Positions 50,785-59,739 of a stretch of 64,000 nt of DNA are shown in pieces. The stretch is from Candidatus Latescibacterota bacterium (GTDB taxonomy: Bacteria; Latescibacterota; UBA2968; UBA8231), in the NCBI GenBank assembly GCA_022827835.1, contig JAJEIO010000032.1:53748-117747 (forward strand). Reading direction: 5' to 3'. A program made the translations under genes and the position numbers. Below the pieces are notes generated by a model. That model did not search any database. It worked only from the letters and a program-made list of their open reading frames with translations, and was not told where the DNA came from. Position 1 is the stretch's first letter. Every line of letters begins with the position of its first letter.

Positions 50785-51590
50785 TGAGCACGAAAACCTT
50801 GTTCTTGGCATGGCAGGATCAGGACAAAAGGAAGAAGAGCCACCCATGGTTTCCGGTAGGGCGGTTGGATGTCGAGCCGGAGCTTTATCGCTTCCGCTAT
50901 ATCGGCGGCGCGAAACGCGCAGAAAGGGAAATTGGATTTTCTCCATTGCTCGATTTCCCTTGGTTGGATAGCGATTACCGTTCTTCAGAGTTATTCCCAT
51001 TGTTCAGGAATCGCGTCATGGCCAAGAGCAGGCCGGATCGCATGGATTACCTGAACAGCCTCGATCTCCCAGAAGATGCAAGTCCCAGCGAAATTCTATC
51101 GGTCAATGGTGGCACTCGCGTCACGGACGCCTATGAGGTATTCCCGAAACTCGAAAAGGACGCCGATGGCTATTTTACCTGTCGCTTCTTCCTCCACAGT
51201 TGGCAACGTGTAAGCAAAGAGGCTCAAGAGCGGATTAACGAACTGAAACCAGAAGAAGACCTATACGTAACCCTCGAATTGACCAATCCGGCGACCAAAC
51301 TGGCCGTCCAAATCCAGACGACGGACTATTATATGATCGGCTGGACACCGCGCTATCTCGTGAGCGATTTGGCCATGGCGATGACCGAAGGCCCCAATGA
51401 CTACCACGCGAAAGTAGTGCGTGTTAATCCTATACCAGCGCCATCAAGTCAGCGCGTTTTGGTTGAAATGCGGGGCCGTTGGAAGAAGCACGAGCCGATG
51501 AGTGGCGAGGATTTTCAGCCTTTGGCCTCTGACCGCATCGCGGTTGATCCAAATGTTGACGATCCAGAACGTTATCGAGTCGCCTTGTAA
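50784..51590 (+). CDS. HIRAN-domain protein paired with HipA-like kinase
   Basis: 268 residues. The N-terminal 170 residues (WQDQDKRKKSHPWFPVGRLD) resemble the HipA N-terminal beta region without a clear family. The C-terminal part (TDYYMIGWTPRYLVSDLA, YHAKVVRVNP, VLVEMRGRW) looks like a HIRAN domain, a DNA-end or damage recognition fold found in HLTF and bacterial defence proteins. It starts inside the HipA-like gene's stop codon and ends 29 bases before hsdR. It may supply the missing HipA subdomain in trans or act as the antitoxin. The HIRAN call is moderate. Confidence 0.65.
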   Translation: MSTKTLFLAWQDQDKRKKSHPWFPVGRLDVEPELYRFRYIGGAKRAEREIGFSPLLDFPWLDSDYRSSELFPLFRNRVMAKSRPDRMDYLNSLDLPEDASPSEILSVNGGTRVTDAYEVFPKLEKDADGYFTCRFFLHSWQRVSKEAQERINELKPEEDLYVTLELTNPATKLAVQIQTTDYYMIGWTPRYLVSDLAMAMTEGPNDYHAKVVRVNPIPAPSSQRVLVEMRGRWKKHEPMSGEDFQPLASDRIAVDPNVDDPERYRVAL

Positions 51591-51619
51591 CAGGGGATCG
51601 TCTCAGATAGCGATACCCA

Positions 51620-54600
51620 ATGACCCCCGCGCCCTACACCGAAGACACCCTCGTCCAGCAGACCACCGCCGATTACTTAGAACAACAACTCGGCTGGGAA
51701 TCCATCTACGCCTACAACAGTGAAGACTTCGGCCCGAACAGCCTGTTGGGCCGCACCTCCGACCGCGAGGTCGTGCTGACGCGCTATCTGCACGCCGCGC
51801 TGCGCTCGCTAAATCCGGGCCTACCGGACGCCGCTTATGACGACGCCGTGCGGCAGATCACCGCCACCGCCGCTTCGCAGACTCTCGTTGCTGCCAACCG
51901 CGAGCAGTACGACCTACTGCGCGACGGCGTCCCGGTTACCTTCCAAAACGACAAGGGCGAGCGGGTGCGGCAGCGGCTAAGGGTCTGCGACTTTGAGACA
52001 CCGGAGAACAACCACTTCCTCTGCGTGCGCGAGCTGTGGGTGCGCGGCGACCTCTACCGCCGGCGAGCCGACATTATGGGCTTCGTCAACGGCCTGCCCT
52101 TGCTGTTCATCGAGTGCAAGAACATCCATCGCAATCTCAAGGCCGCTTTTGAGCAAAACTTCTCGGATTACAAGACCACTATCCCCCACCTCTTCCACCA
52201 CAACGCAATAGTGATGTTCGGCAACGGCGAACAGGCCAAGATCGGCTCCATCACCAGCCAGTGGGAGCACTTTCACGAGTGGAAAAGGCTGGCGGAAGAG
52301 GAGCCGGGCGTCGTGGATATGGAGACGCTGCTCAAAGGCGTCTGCGACAAGCGCAACTTCATGGATCTCGTGGAGAACTTCATCCTCTTCGACGAGTCGT
52401 TCGGCGAGACGAGGAAAATCCTCGCCCGCAACCACCAGTTTTTGGGCGTGAACCGCGCCATTGAGGCCGTGCGCGAGCGCAAAACGCGGGCTGGCAAACT
52501 CGGCGTTTTCTGGCACACGCAGGGCGCGGGCAAGAGCTACTCCATGGTGATGTTCACCCGCAAGATACACCGCAAGCTAGGCGGCAATTTTACTTTTCTA
52601 GTGCTGACTGACCGCGACGACCTCGACAGCCAAATCTACAAGACCTTCGCCGGCTGCGACGTGGTGAACCACGACCGCGACCCCTGCCGGGCGTCCGACG
52701 GACGACACCTGAGGCGGCTCTTGGCCGAACACAAGGCATACGTCTTTTCGCTGATCCAGAAGTTCAACGTGAATCCCAGTGCGGCGTACACCCAGCGCGA
52801 CGACATCATCGTCATCACCGACGAGGCGCACCGCACGCAGTACGGCACACTGGCGATCAACATGCGCAATGCCTTGCCCAACGCCAGCTATATCGGCTTC
52901 ACCGGTACGCCGCTGTTCAAGGACGACGAACTCACCCGGCGAGTCTTTGGCGAATACGTCTCCACCTATGACTTCCAGCGCGCAGTAGAAGACGAAGCCA
53001 CTGTACCGCTCTACTACGACGCCCGAGGCGACAAACTGAACGTGGCCGTCGGCGACCTGAACGAGCGCATTGCCGCGAAGTTAGAGGAATTTGAAATCGA
53101 CGATATCGACGTACAGCAGCGCTTGGAGCGGGCACTTGCCCAAGACTACCACGTCATCACCGCCAGCGAGCGGCTCAATCAGATTGCGCGGGACTTTGTG
53201 CGGCATTATTCGACTGCTTGGGAGACTGGCAAGGCTATGCTGGTCTGCATCGACAAGATTACATGCGTGCGGATGCACCGGCTGATTGAGTTCTACTGGA
53301 ACGAGCACGCTAAGGAACTGGAAGCAGAGCTTGCGAGGACGCAGGACGAGCAGACCGAAAAGCAGATCGCGTGGATGCGCGAGACGCGCATGGCCGTTGT
53401 GGTGAGCGAGGAACAGGGAGAGGTGGAGAAGTTCAACAAGTGGGACTTGGACATTATACCGCATCGCCGGCTCATCAAGGAGGGCATGGAACTGCCCGCG
53501 TCCATGCGCGACAAGCCGTCATTCCGCAACAAGCAGCGGATGGATTTGGACGATGCCTTCAAGGAGCCAGAGCATCCGTTCCGCATCGCCATTGTCTGCG
53601 CCATGTGGCTGACCGGCTTTGACGTGCCCTGCCTCTCCACGCTCTACCTCGACAAGCCGCTCAAGGCGCACACGCTGATGCAGGCCATTGCCCGCGCCAA
53701 CCGAGTGAACGAAGGCAAGAACAATGGGCTGATCGTGGATTACTGCGGCATCCTCAAGCACCTGCGCCAAGCACTGGCGATATTTGCCGGTGCGGAACCG
53801 GGCGGTGAAGACCGCGAAATTGATCCTGCCAAGCCGGAAGCAGACCTGCTCGCCGACTTGGCCGAGGCAATTGTGCTGGTGCGCGATTTTCTCGCTAAGG
53901 GCGGCGCGCCGCTCGACGAGGTCATCGGCAAAACCGGATTTGAGCGCAACGCCGCCATTGTCTCTTGCAAGGAGGTCGCCAACGAGAACGACGAGACCCG
54001 CCAGCGCTTTGAGGTGATGTGCCGCGAGGTGTTCAGGAAGTTCCGGGCGTGCATCAATGCACCCGGCGTCAACGACCACCGCATGGACCGGGACGCCATC
54101 GACATCATTTATAAGAGTCTGCAACAGGACCGGGAGCAGGCCGACATCAGTGACATCCTTCGCGCGCTGCACGAGGTGGCGGGTGAAGCGGTCGCAGTGC
54201 AGTCGGGTATAGCGGTTGATCGGCCCCTCTACGACATCAGTCGCATCGACTTTGAGCGGCTCAAGCAGGAGTTCAAGAGCAGGACTGTTCGTCAGCGCAC
54301 CGACGTGCAGCGGCTCAAGAATTTTGTGGAGGAGAAGCTCCAGCGCCTGTTGGAGAGGAACCCGCTACGCACGGATTTCCAGCGGCGCTACGAGGAGATC
54401 GTCGCAGCGTACAACCGCGAGAAGGATCGGCCGACCATTGAACAGACCTTTGAGGAGTTGCTCGACTTGGTTCAGGGGCTGGATCAGGAGGAGAGCCGGG
54501 CGGCTCGCGAAGGATTGGACGAAGAATCGCTGGCGATCTTCGACCTGTTGCAGAAACCGAATCTGAACGCATCGGAGCGAGAGCGGATCAAGCAAGTGGC

Positions 54601-54841
54601 TGTCGAACTGCTGAAAACGCTGAAGGCCGGGAAGCTCCGCGTGAATCAGTGGCGCGACAAGGAGGCAACCCGAGACGCCGTCCGTGTTGCGATCCGCGAT
54701 TTCCTATGGAGTGACGAGACCGGCTTGCCGTCAGACGGTTACTCGGCAGCCGAAGTTGGAACCAAGACGGACGACGTATTCCGGCACGTATTCCGCGTCT
54801 ATCCAACGGTGCCGTCGCCGTATTACGAAAACGCGGCGTGA
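51620..54841 (+). CDS. hsdR: Type I restriction enzyme R subunit (HsdR)
   Basis: 1073 residues in usual HsdR order. The N-terminal nuclease motif is D151...E165-C-K167 (D-x13-ExK, in PLLFIECKN). Helicase motif I is TQGAGKS (K305), motif II DEAH (D401-H404) and motif III ITGFTGTP-like GFTGTPLF; RecA2 motifs follow (WLTGFDVPC, MQAIARANR), then a helical C-terminal tail. It would translocate and cleave DNA only with HsdM and HsdS, neither of which is encoded here. It follows the HipA-like/HIRAN pair by 29 bases, forming an apparent operon. No frameshift or stop interrupts it. It is either an orphan, or teams with a modification subunit elsewhere, or has a new partner in this operon. Confidence 0.93.
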   Translation: MTPAPYTEDTLVQQTTADYLEQQLGWESIYAYNSEDFGPNSLLGRTSDREVVLTRYLHAALRSLNPGLPDAAYDDAVRQITATAASQTLVAANREQYDLLRDGVPVTFQNDKGERVRQRLRVCDFETPENNHFLCVRELWVRGDLYRRRADIMGFVNGLPLLFIECKNIHRNLKAAFEQNFSDYKTTIPHLFHHNAIVMFGNGEQAKIGSITSQWEHFHEWKRLAEEEPGVVDMETLLKGVCDKRNFMDLVENFILFDESFGETRKILARNHQFLGVNRAIEAVRERKTRAGKLGVFWHTQGAGKSYSMVMFTRKIHRKLGGNFTFLVLTDRDDLDSQIYKTFAGCDVVNHDRDPCRASDGRHLRRLLAEHKAYVFSLIQKFNVNPSAAYTQRDDIIVITDEAHRTQYGTLAINMRNALPNASYIGFTGTPLFKDDELTRRVFGEYVSTYDFQRAVEDEATVPLYYDARGDKLNVAVGDLNERIAAKLEEFEIDDIDVQQRLERALAQDYHVITASERLNQIARDFVRHYSTAWETGKAMLVCIDKITCVRMHRLIEFYWNEHAKELEAELARTQDEQTEKQIAWMRETRMAVVVSEEQGEVEKFNKWDLDIIPHRRLIKEGMELPASMRDKPSFRNKQRMDLDDAFKEPEHPFRIAIVCAMWLTGFDVPCLSTLYLDKPLKAHTLMQAIARANRVNEGKNNGLIVDYCGILKHLRQALAIFAGAEPGGEDREIDPAKPEADLLADLAEAIVLVRDFLAKGGAPLDEVIGKTGFERNAAIVSCKEVANENDETRQRFEVMCREVFRKFRACINAPGVNDHRMDRDAIDIIYKSLQQDREQADISDILRALHEVAGEAVAVQSGIAVDRPLYDISRIDFERLKQEFKSRTVRQRTDVQRLKNFVEEKLQRLLERNPLRTDFQRRYEEIVAAYNREKDRPTIEQTFEELLDLVQGLDQEESRAAREGLDEESLAIFDLLQKPNLNASERERIKQVAVELLKTLKAGKLRVNQWRDKEATRDAVRVAIRDFLWSDETGLPSDGYSAAEVGTKTDDVFRHVFRVYPTVPSPYYENAA

Positions 54842-54878
54842 AGTAACGGGGAAGGATTGGCTTGAGCGATAGCTGTGG

Positions 54879-54907
54879 TTGTCCGATCTACGGGACTGTA
54901 TTATATA
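54879..54907 (+). promoter_or_regulatory. Candidate promoter before the 55018 CBM9-like gene
   Basis: TTGTCC (54879-54884) and TATATA (54902-54907) are 17 bases apart in an AT-rich stretch between hsdR and the CBM9-like gene. The spacing is ideal and the -35 match is moderate. An AAAGGAGGG follows at 54944, well before the real start at 55018. Confidence 0.35.
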
Positions 54908-55017
54908 TTAACCGTTTAACCGTCGTTTCCATTGCGCGCCGAGAAAGGAGGGATTTTAGCAAAGGCGGGCAGCATGCTTTTGTCGAGTTGTTTTTACTCT
55001 AAAACGAGGGAAATTAC

Positions 55018-55947
55018 ATGAGAACGCATGCACAGATGATTTTAGGAGGAGCCTTGGTGTTCCTCATCAGCACGATTGCTTGGGGGCACGTGGGGACCGA
55101 GTATTTTTATCCGCAGGTGCCCGACCCAGCCTCTATGGTCATGGATGGCAATGACGACGACTGGGACTGGCTCGACCGAGAGGAATTTGCCATCACCACG
55201 GATCAGATGTTTGGCCAGCACGGCGAAGAGATTTCGCGCGAGGATTTCAACGCGGCCTTCTGGATGGCGTGGAGTGCGCCGCCGGACAATCAGTTCTACT
55301 TCTACGCTGTGGTGGCCGACGACACGCTCAAGATGCTCGAATCCGATCAGAAGCGCTGGTGGTCGGATGACATCATCCAGATCACGTTTGATGCCGATCA
55401 CTCGGGCGGCGATTTCTTAGGCGAAAACTTGGACCACGTGTTTAATGGCCAGCGCTACCACCTCCGCGTCAATCCTGGGCCAGGTCAGCCGGTTGCGTAC
55501 AACAGCCAACTCGAATACATCGACCTGCCAGAGATTGGCTGGAGCTCGGATATATACAACGGCGAGCCAACGCCTTGGTTTGAGGTGGGTTGGACCTTGC
55601 TGCCGTCGGGGGCCGAGCACGGATCGACTAATGTCACGTGGACCATGGAGTTCCGTTGCGCTTTGTGGGACACCTATGCAACGACGCCCGAGGAGAGCGT
55701 GCGCCACGTGTTCCAAGAAGATCAGGTGATACACGTCGGCCCCAAGTTCAACGACCGCGAGCCAGTGGCCTCGGATGAAGCATCGCCGTTCCGGCACAAC
55801 GTGCTGCCTTTGGGAGCGGCCGCCGCGCAAGATCAAAAGGGCGATCAGATGCTCGATTGGATCGGCTTAGGTACCGACGAGCCGACGGCCGTGGAGGATG
55901 TCTCGTGGGGGCGGATTAAGAGCCATTTGCAAGGCCAGTTGGATTGA
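55018..55947 (+). CDS. Secreted CBM9/DOMON-like protein with C-terminal WGxIK tail
   Basis: 309 residues, with a signal peptide ending near IAWG and a CBM9-like domain (VMDGNDDDWDWLDREEF, PDNQFYFYAVVADD, DDIIQITFDADHSGG). The tail is TAVEDVSWGRIKSHLQGQLD. It is the closest paralog of 36020-36937; the two share long identical blocks such as NGQRYHLR and LPEIGWSSD. The ATG at 55018 follows GAGGGAA. It directly follows the defence island and precedes a Na+/solute symporter, with a hairpin terminator between them, so it is probably its own transcription unit. Confidence 0.86.
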   Translation: MRTHAQMILGGALVFLISTIAWGHVGTEYFYPQVPDPASMVMDGNDDDWDWLDREEFAITTDQMFGQHGEEISREDFNAAFWMAWSAPPDNQFYFYAVVADDTLKMLESDQKRWWSDDIIQITFDADHSGGDFLGENLDHVFNGQRYHLRVNPGPGQPVAYNSQLEYIDLPEIGWSSDIYNGEPTPWFEVGWTLLPSGAEHGSTNVTWTMEFRCALWDTYATTPEESVRHVFQEDQVIHVGPKFNDREPVASDEASPFRHNVLPLGAAAAQDQKGDQMLDWIGLGTDEPTAVEDVSWGRIKSHLQGQLD

Positions 55948-55975
55948 AGTGTGAAAACTGTAAGCTCCTAACGCG

Positions 55976-56007
55976 AGCGGTGTCGGAAAGAACATGCCGA
56001 CACCGCT
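55976..56007 (+). terminator. Hairpin terminator between CBM9-like and symporter genes
   Basis: AGCGGTGTCGG (55976-55986) pairs perfectly with CCGACACCGCT (55997-56007) around a 10-base loop, followed by TTGCTATTT. The 11-base-pair stem is strong, but the T run is interrupted. Confidence 0.7.
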
Positions 56008-56059
56008 TTGCTATTTGGTACCCCTTTAGGACTCGCTGCAAGAGCCGTGGTCAGTTTTA

Positions 56060-57691
56060 ATGAACATTTCCGCGCTCGATAGTGCGATCATTGTAGCCTA
56101 CCTGCTCGTGGTCGTCGCCATAGCGGTTGTGACTAGCCGCCGCGTCCGCGGCACGAGCGACTTCTTCCTTGCTGGACGCAGTATGCGCTGGCCCTTTGTC
56201 GGCGCATCCATGTTTGCCACCAACATTTCCGCCGAGCAGTTCGTCGGCCAAGCGGGCTTGGTCTTTGTAGTAGGCTTGGCGGTTGCCAATTACCAGCTAG
56301 CCGGGGTATTGGCCTTTGTGGCAATGGGAGCGGTTTTCCTACCCATATACATGCGGCTGGGTCTCTACACCACGCCGGAGTTTTTGGAGCGGCGCTACGG
56401 GCCGGAAAGCCGCCGCTTTTTTTCTTTAATCACCTTGGTGAGTATTACCTTTGCTGGCATTCCTGGCTCCCTGTACGCCGGCGGACGAGTGATGGAGGTG
56501 TTGTTCGGGTTTGAGTCGATTGTGCCAGGGGTGCTGATTTTGGCGCTGGCGGCCGGCCCGTACGCTATGGCGGGCGGTTTGCGCACCGTCATCTTGACGG
56601 ATTTTATCCAGTGCTTGCTATTGGTCGTCGGGGGCGTGGCCATGCTCTGGATGGGGTTGAGCTATCTGGGAGGCTGGGGTGTCTTTGAGACGCGGATACA
56701 GGAGCTACAAGGGGCGGACAACTGGGACATGCTGGCGCTGATACAGCCGCTTGACCATCCCAACGTGCCTTGGACCGGCGTGGTGCTGGGTCTGACGATA
56801 CATGCCTTGGCCTTTGGTGCTACCAGCCACGTCATGGTGCAGCGGGCCTTGGCCGCCCGCAGCGTCCACGAGGCGCGGATGGGTGGACTGCTAGCCGGGC
56901 TATTGAAAATAGTGGCGGTCTTTATCATTCTGATTCCCGGACTGATGGGCTACGTCATGGCGCAGGGGGCGCAGCCGCTGATCGAGGTCACCAGCCCGGA
57001 TCAGCTCTATCCGGCGATGGTGCAAGCCCTGCTGCCGGTCGGCTTGGTGGGTTTGGTCTTGGCCGGGTTGATCGCGGCGTTGATGAGTTCGCTAGACTCG
57101 GAAATTTGCGCGGCCTCGGGCCTGTTTGCCATGGATTGGTACCAGCCCTATCGGCCTGCGGCGACCCAGCGGCGCTTGGTATGGGCGGGGCGCATCCTCT
57201 CCGCTGCTGTAGTTGTCATCGGCGTGTTCTGGGCGATTGTGGTCATTCCGCAGTTCCGCTTTCTCTACGAGTATCTGGCCAAGTTTTCCTCCTACATACC
57301 AGGTACTATTGTGGCCTGTTTCCTGTGGGGCATGGTGTCGAAGCGGCCCACGCGCAAAGGGGCTTTTGCGACCCTGATCGCTGGTTCCATCTTTGGCGTC
57401 TTCCTGTGGCTGGTCAACGACTCGGCGGTGCTCAACCGACTGGTCTGTGGAGAAGAAGGATTGGGGTTGGCCTTCTTGGAGATGCACTTCCTACACGCGG
57501 CCTTCGTCATTTTTGCCGTGGCGAGTGGGCTGCTTTTCGGCTTTAGCTTTGCATTTGGCGACGAGGGACCGGTGCTCTCGGAGCAAGGCGATGAGACGCT
57601 GATGCCGACCCGGAGGCAGGATCGGGTTTATTGGCTGGGAGCGGTGGGATTGCTGGTGGTGTACTGCGCGGTGTATTGGTATTTCTTTTAG
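56060..57691 (+). CDS. Sodium:solute symporter (SSS/SGLT family)
   Basis: 543 residues with about thirteen to fourteen membrane segments. The family signature is present in GRSMRWPFVGASMFATNISAEQ near the N terminus, YAMAGGLRTVILTDFIQ and LMSSLDSEICAASGLFAMD. These transporters use the Na+ gradient to import sugars, amino acids, vitamins or organic acids. The segment order and the ISAEQFVGQAG loop resemble the sugar/inositol branch. The ATG at 56060 has no strong ribosome site. It ends 15 bases before the convergent PhyH gene. Neighbours (PhyH, 2-hydroxyacid dehydrogenase, sulfatase) suggest import of a sugar-derived or sulfated substrate. Confidence 0.9.
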   Translation: MNISALDSAIIVAYLLVVVAIAVVTSRRVRGTSDFFLAGRSMRWPFVGASMFATNISAEQFVGQAGLVFVVGLAVANYQLAGVLAFVAMGAVFLPIYMRLGLYTTPEFLERRYGPESRRFFSLITLVSITFAGIPGSLYAGGRVMEVLFGFESIVPGVLILALAAGPYAMAGGLRTVILTDFIQCLLLVVGGVAMLWMGLSYLGGWGVFETRIQELQGADNWDMLALIQPLDHPNVPWTGVVLGLTIHALAFGATSHVMVQRALAARSVHEARMGGLLAGLLKIVAVFIILIPGLMGYVMAQGAQPLIEVTSPDQLYPAMVQALLPVGLVGLVLAGLIAALMSSLDSEICAASGLFAMDWYQPYRPAATQRRLVWAGRILSAAVVVIGVFWAIVVIPQFRFLYEYLAKFSSYIPGTIVACFLWGMVSKRPTRKGAFATLIAGSIFGVFLWLVNDSAVLNRLVCGEEGLGLAFLEMHFLHAAFVIFAVASGLLFGFSFAFGDEGPVLSEQGDETLMPTRRQDRVYWLGAVGLLVVYCAVYWYFF

Positions 57692-57706
57692 GTTGCCGGA
57701 TGACGG

Positions 57707-58483
57707 CTAATCTAACGCGACAAGATAACGGCACAGCGCCTTCCCGCGTTCGGAAAGATCATCGTACAAGGCGCGGGGCATTTCCCCATCTCCGTGGGGC
57801 CGGCGAAACCAAGGCGCGTAATAGCCGACGCTCGTCATAATGCGCACGTCTTCGGAGGTGTTGGCCGTGCCGCCGTGCCAGCAGCGCACGTCCCGGATGA
57901 GAGCCGAGCGGGCTGGGGCACAGGCGATAGAATTTTTCATATAGGCGGGTTCGTCTGCGAGGCTGGGGATGGGATGGCGCGAGCGGTGGGTGCCGCGGAT
58001 GAAGCGCGTGGCCCCGTTTGCTGCGCTAAAATCGATCATGGGAAAGTTGACGACTACAAAGGGCGCGGGTAGGTCCATGATGGTGACGCGCTGTTCGGGA
58101 TCGCCGATCACGTCGTACATGTCGCGATGCAGGTGCTGGATTTTGGCGCCGGGTAGGGAATAATCGCCGCCGCCACCGCTGCACGTAAATTGGTCGCTGG
58201 CAAAGATGGCTTCGACGATGGGCAAAATGGTCGGCAAGTCCACGAGCATGGCCCATTCGGGATGGTGGATCTGCGAGCCAAAGGAATAGCGCGCAAAGCC
58301 CCGGTTGGCTTTATCGAGCGGGATGGCGGCGGTCTGCTCGGCAACGACGCGGTGTGCGCCTTGATTGAGATAGGCGAATTGTTCGTCAGTCAGAGCGTCG
58401 GTGACAACGGCAAAACCGTCGCGGTGAAAGAGGGCAGCGGCGCGGTCAATGGCGTCTGGGGAAACAGGTTCGAGGGCGATCAT
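57707..58483 (-). CDS. Phytanoyl-CoA dioxygenase (PhyH) family protein
   Basis: 258 residues. The metal triad is H119-R-D121 (HLHRDMYD) and H203 (CWHGGTANTS), with R214 as likely 2-oxoglutarate ligand, so it should be an active Fe(II) oxygenase. It is the shortest and most standard of the three PhyH proteins in the window. The ATG at 58483 follows GGAGATACC. It is convergent with the symporter and divergent from the 2-hydroxyacid dehydrogenase across 189 bases, where a short repeat GCAGAAGGAC occurs twice (about 58579-58598). Substrate unknown. Confidence 0.9.
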   Translation of the reverse strand: MIALEPVSPDAIDRAAALFHRDGFAVVTDALTDEQFAYLNQGAHRVVAEQTAAIPLDKANRGFARYSFGSQIHHPEWAMLVDLPTILPIVEAIFASDQFTCSGGGGDYSLPGAKIQHLHRDMYDVIGDPEQRVTIMDLPAPFVVVNFPMIDFSAANGATRFIRGTHRSRHPIPSLADEPAYMKNSIACAPARSALIRDVRCWHGGTANTSEDVRIMTSVGYYAPWFRRPHGDGEMPRALYDDLSERGKALCRYLVALD

Positions 58484-58672
58484 GGTATCTCCAGTGTTGT
58501 GGGGCGGGGATAAATATGCTATTTAGCTCTGTGCTTTGCGAACCGCTGTAGCGAGCCTACATCATTTACAAGAGAATCCGCAGAAGGACGCAGAAGGACG
58601 CAGAATAGGATACACAAGACGATCCACAACTCGAATCGTTCAAATCATTCCCATCCACCAAGAGAGATTTTT

Positions 58673-59731
58673 ATGGAAAATCGTCCGCAAGTACTCATCG
58701 CCTGTAGCGAACGGGTGCGTCATGGCTACCTGCCGCCAGAGGAACTGACGCGCCTAGAGCAGGTTGCCGATTGGGCGTGGTTTGCCTGCGAGGGCGGCAA
58801 CATTTATCAGGCCAGCGAAGACGCCGAGGCCATTGCGCAGTTGGTAAAAGAATTGGCTGGAGTAGATGCGCTGGTCGTCTGCAACGGCGCGCCGAGGGTT
58901 AATGCAGCGGTCTTGGAAGCCGCCCCCCGGCTGAGCTTCATCGGTGAGCTAGAAGGCGACCGCTTTGCCACGCGCATTGACTTGGACGCGGCGTGGGCGC
59001 GGGGCATCCGCACTGTGGATACGACCAATGGCTCGTCCTATCCGGTGGCCGAGTGGGCCTTGGCACTGACGCTGATTGCCATGCGCAATGCCGGTGCGCT
59101 CTTCCGCCGCATCCTCGATAGGAATACCCAAGACCGGTCCACCATGCAGCCGATGGCTGGAATGCTCACGGGCAAGCGGGTGGGGTTGATCGGCGGTGGC
59201 CACATGGGGCGGCGGCTGATGAAGCTGTTGCGGCCTTTTGAGGTCGAGTTGTGGGTGCACGATCCGTACTTGCCGCAGGAGTTGTCCGAGGCGTTGGGCT
59301 TTTTGCTAACGTCGCTGGACAACGTGATGTCGCAGTGCGATGCGATTGTCTGCGTCGCGCCGCTGACGCCGCGGACCAAGGGCATGATTGGCCAGCGCGA
59401 GTTGGAGCTCATTCCGTCGGGCGCGGCTTTGGTGAATGTGTCGCGCGGGCCGATCTTCGATTCTGCGGCCCTGATTGAGCGCCTCAAGCGCGGCGACATT
59501 GCTGGGGGTTTCGATGTCTTCGATCCGGAGCCGATCCCGGATGACAGCGAGATTATCGACCTGCCCAATGTGTTTTTGACCCCGCACTTTTCTGGGCGCG
59601 TGGGCGACGAATACCCGCATTTTTTCCGCCTCATGGTCGATGAATTGGAGCGATTTTTCGCGGGCCATCAGACCTATTTTGATTTGACGCCGCGCGCGCA
59701 GGCGAATCGGCGCGGGGATCAGCCGGACTAG
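58673..59731 (+). CDS. D-isomer-specific 2-hydroxyacid dehydrogenase
   Basis: 352 residues. The NAD-binding motif appears as GLIGGGHMGRRL (residues about 165-176). The catalytic triad regions are visible: Arg in VNVSRGP, Glu in FDPEPIP and His in LTPHFSG. These enzymes interconvert 2-oxo and D-2-hydroxy acids. The N-terminal substrate domain (LVVCNGAPRVNAAVLEAAP) is normal. The ATG at 58673 follows AGAGA weakly. The sulfatase gene starts 8 bases after its stop, preceded by AGGAGG inside the gap, so the two are cotranscribed. Confidence 0.9.
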   Translation: MENRPQVLIACSERVRHGYLPPEELTRLEQVADWAWFACEGGNIYQASEDAEAIAQLVKELAGVDALVVCNGAPRVNAAVLEAAPRLSFIGELEGDRFATRIDLDAAWARGIRTVDTTNGSSYPVAEWALALTLIAMRNAGALFRRILDRNTQDRSTMQPMAGMLTGKRVGLIGGGHMGRRLMKLLRPFEVELWVHDPYLPQELSEALGFLLTSLDNVMSQCDAIVCVAPLTPRTKGMIGQRELELIPSGAALVNVSRGPIFDSAALIERLKRGDIAGGFDVFDPEPIPDDSEIIDLPNVFLTPHFSGRVGDEYPHFFRLMVDELERFFAGHQTYFDLTPRAQANRRGDQPD

Positions 59732-59739
59732 GAGGTTTT

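Noticed and set aside
58575..58612. Short repeat GCAGAAGGAC as a regulatory array
   Set aside because: Only two units with no symmetry; too little to support a function.
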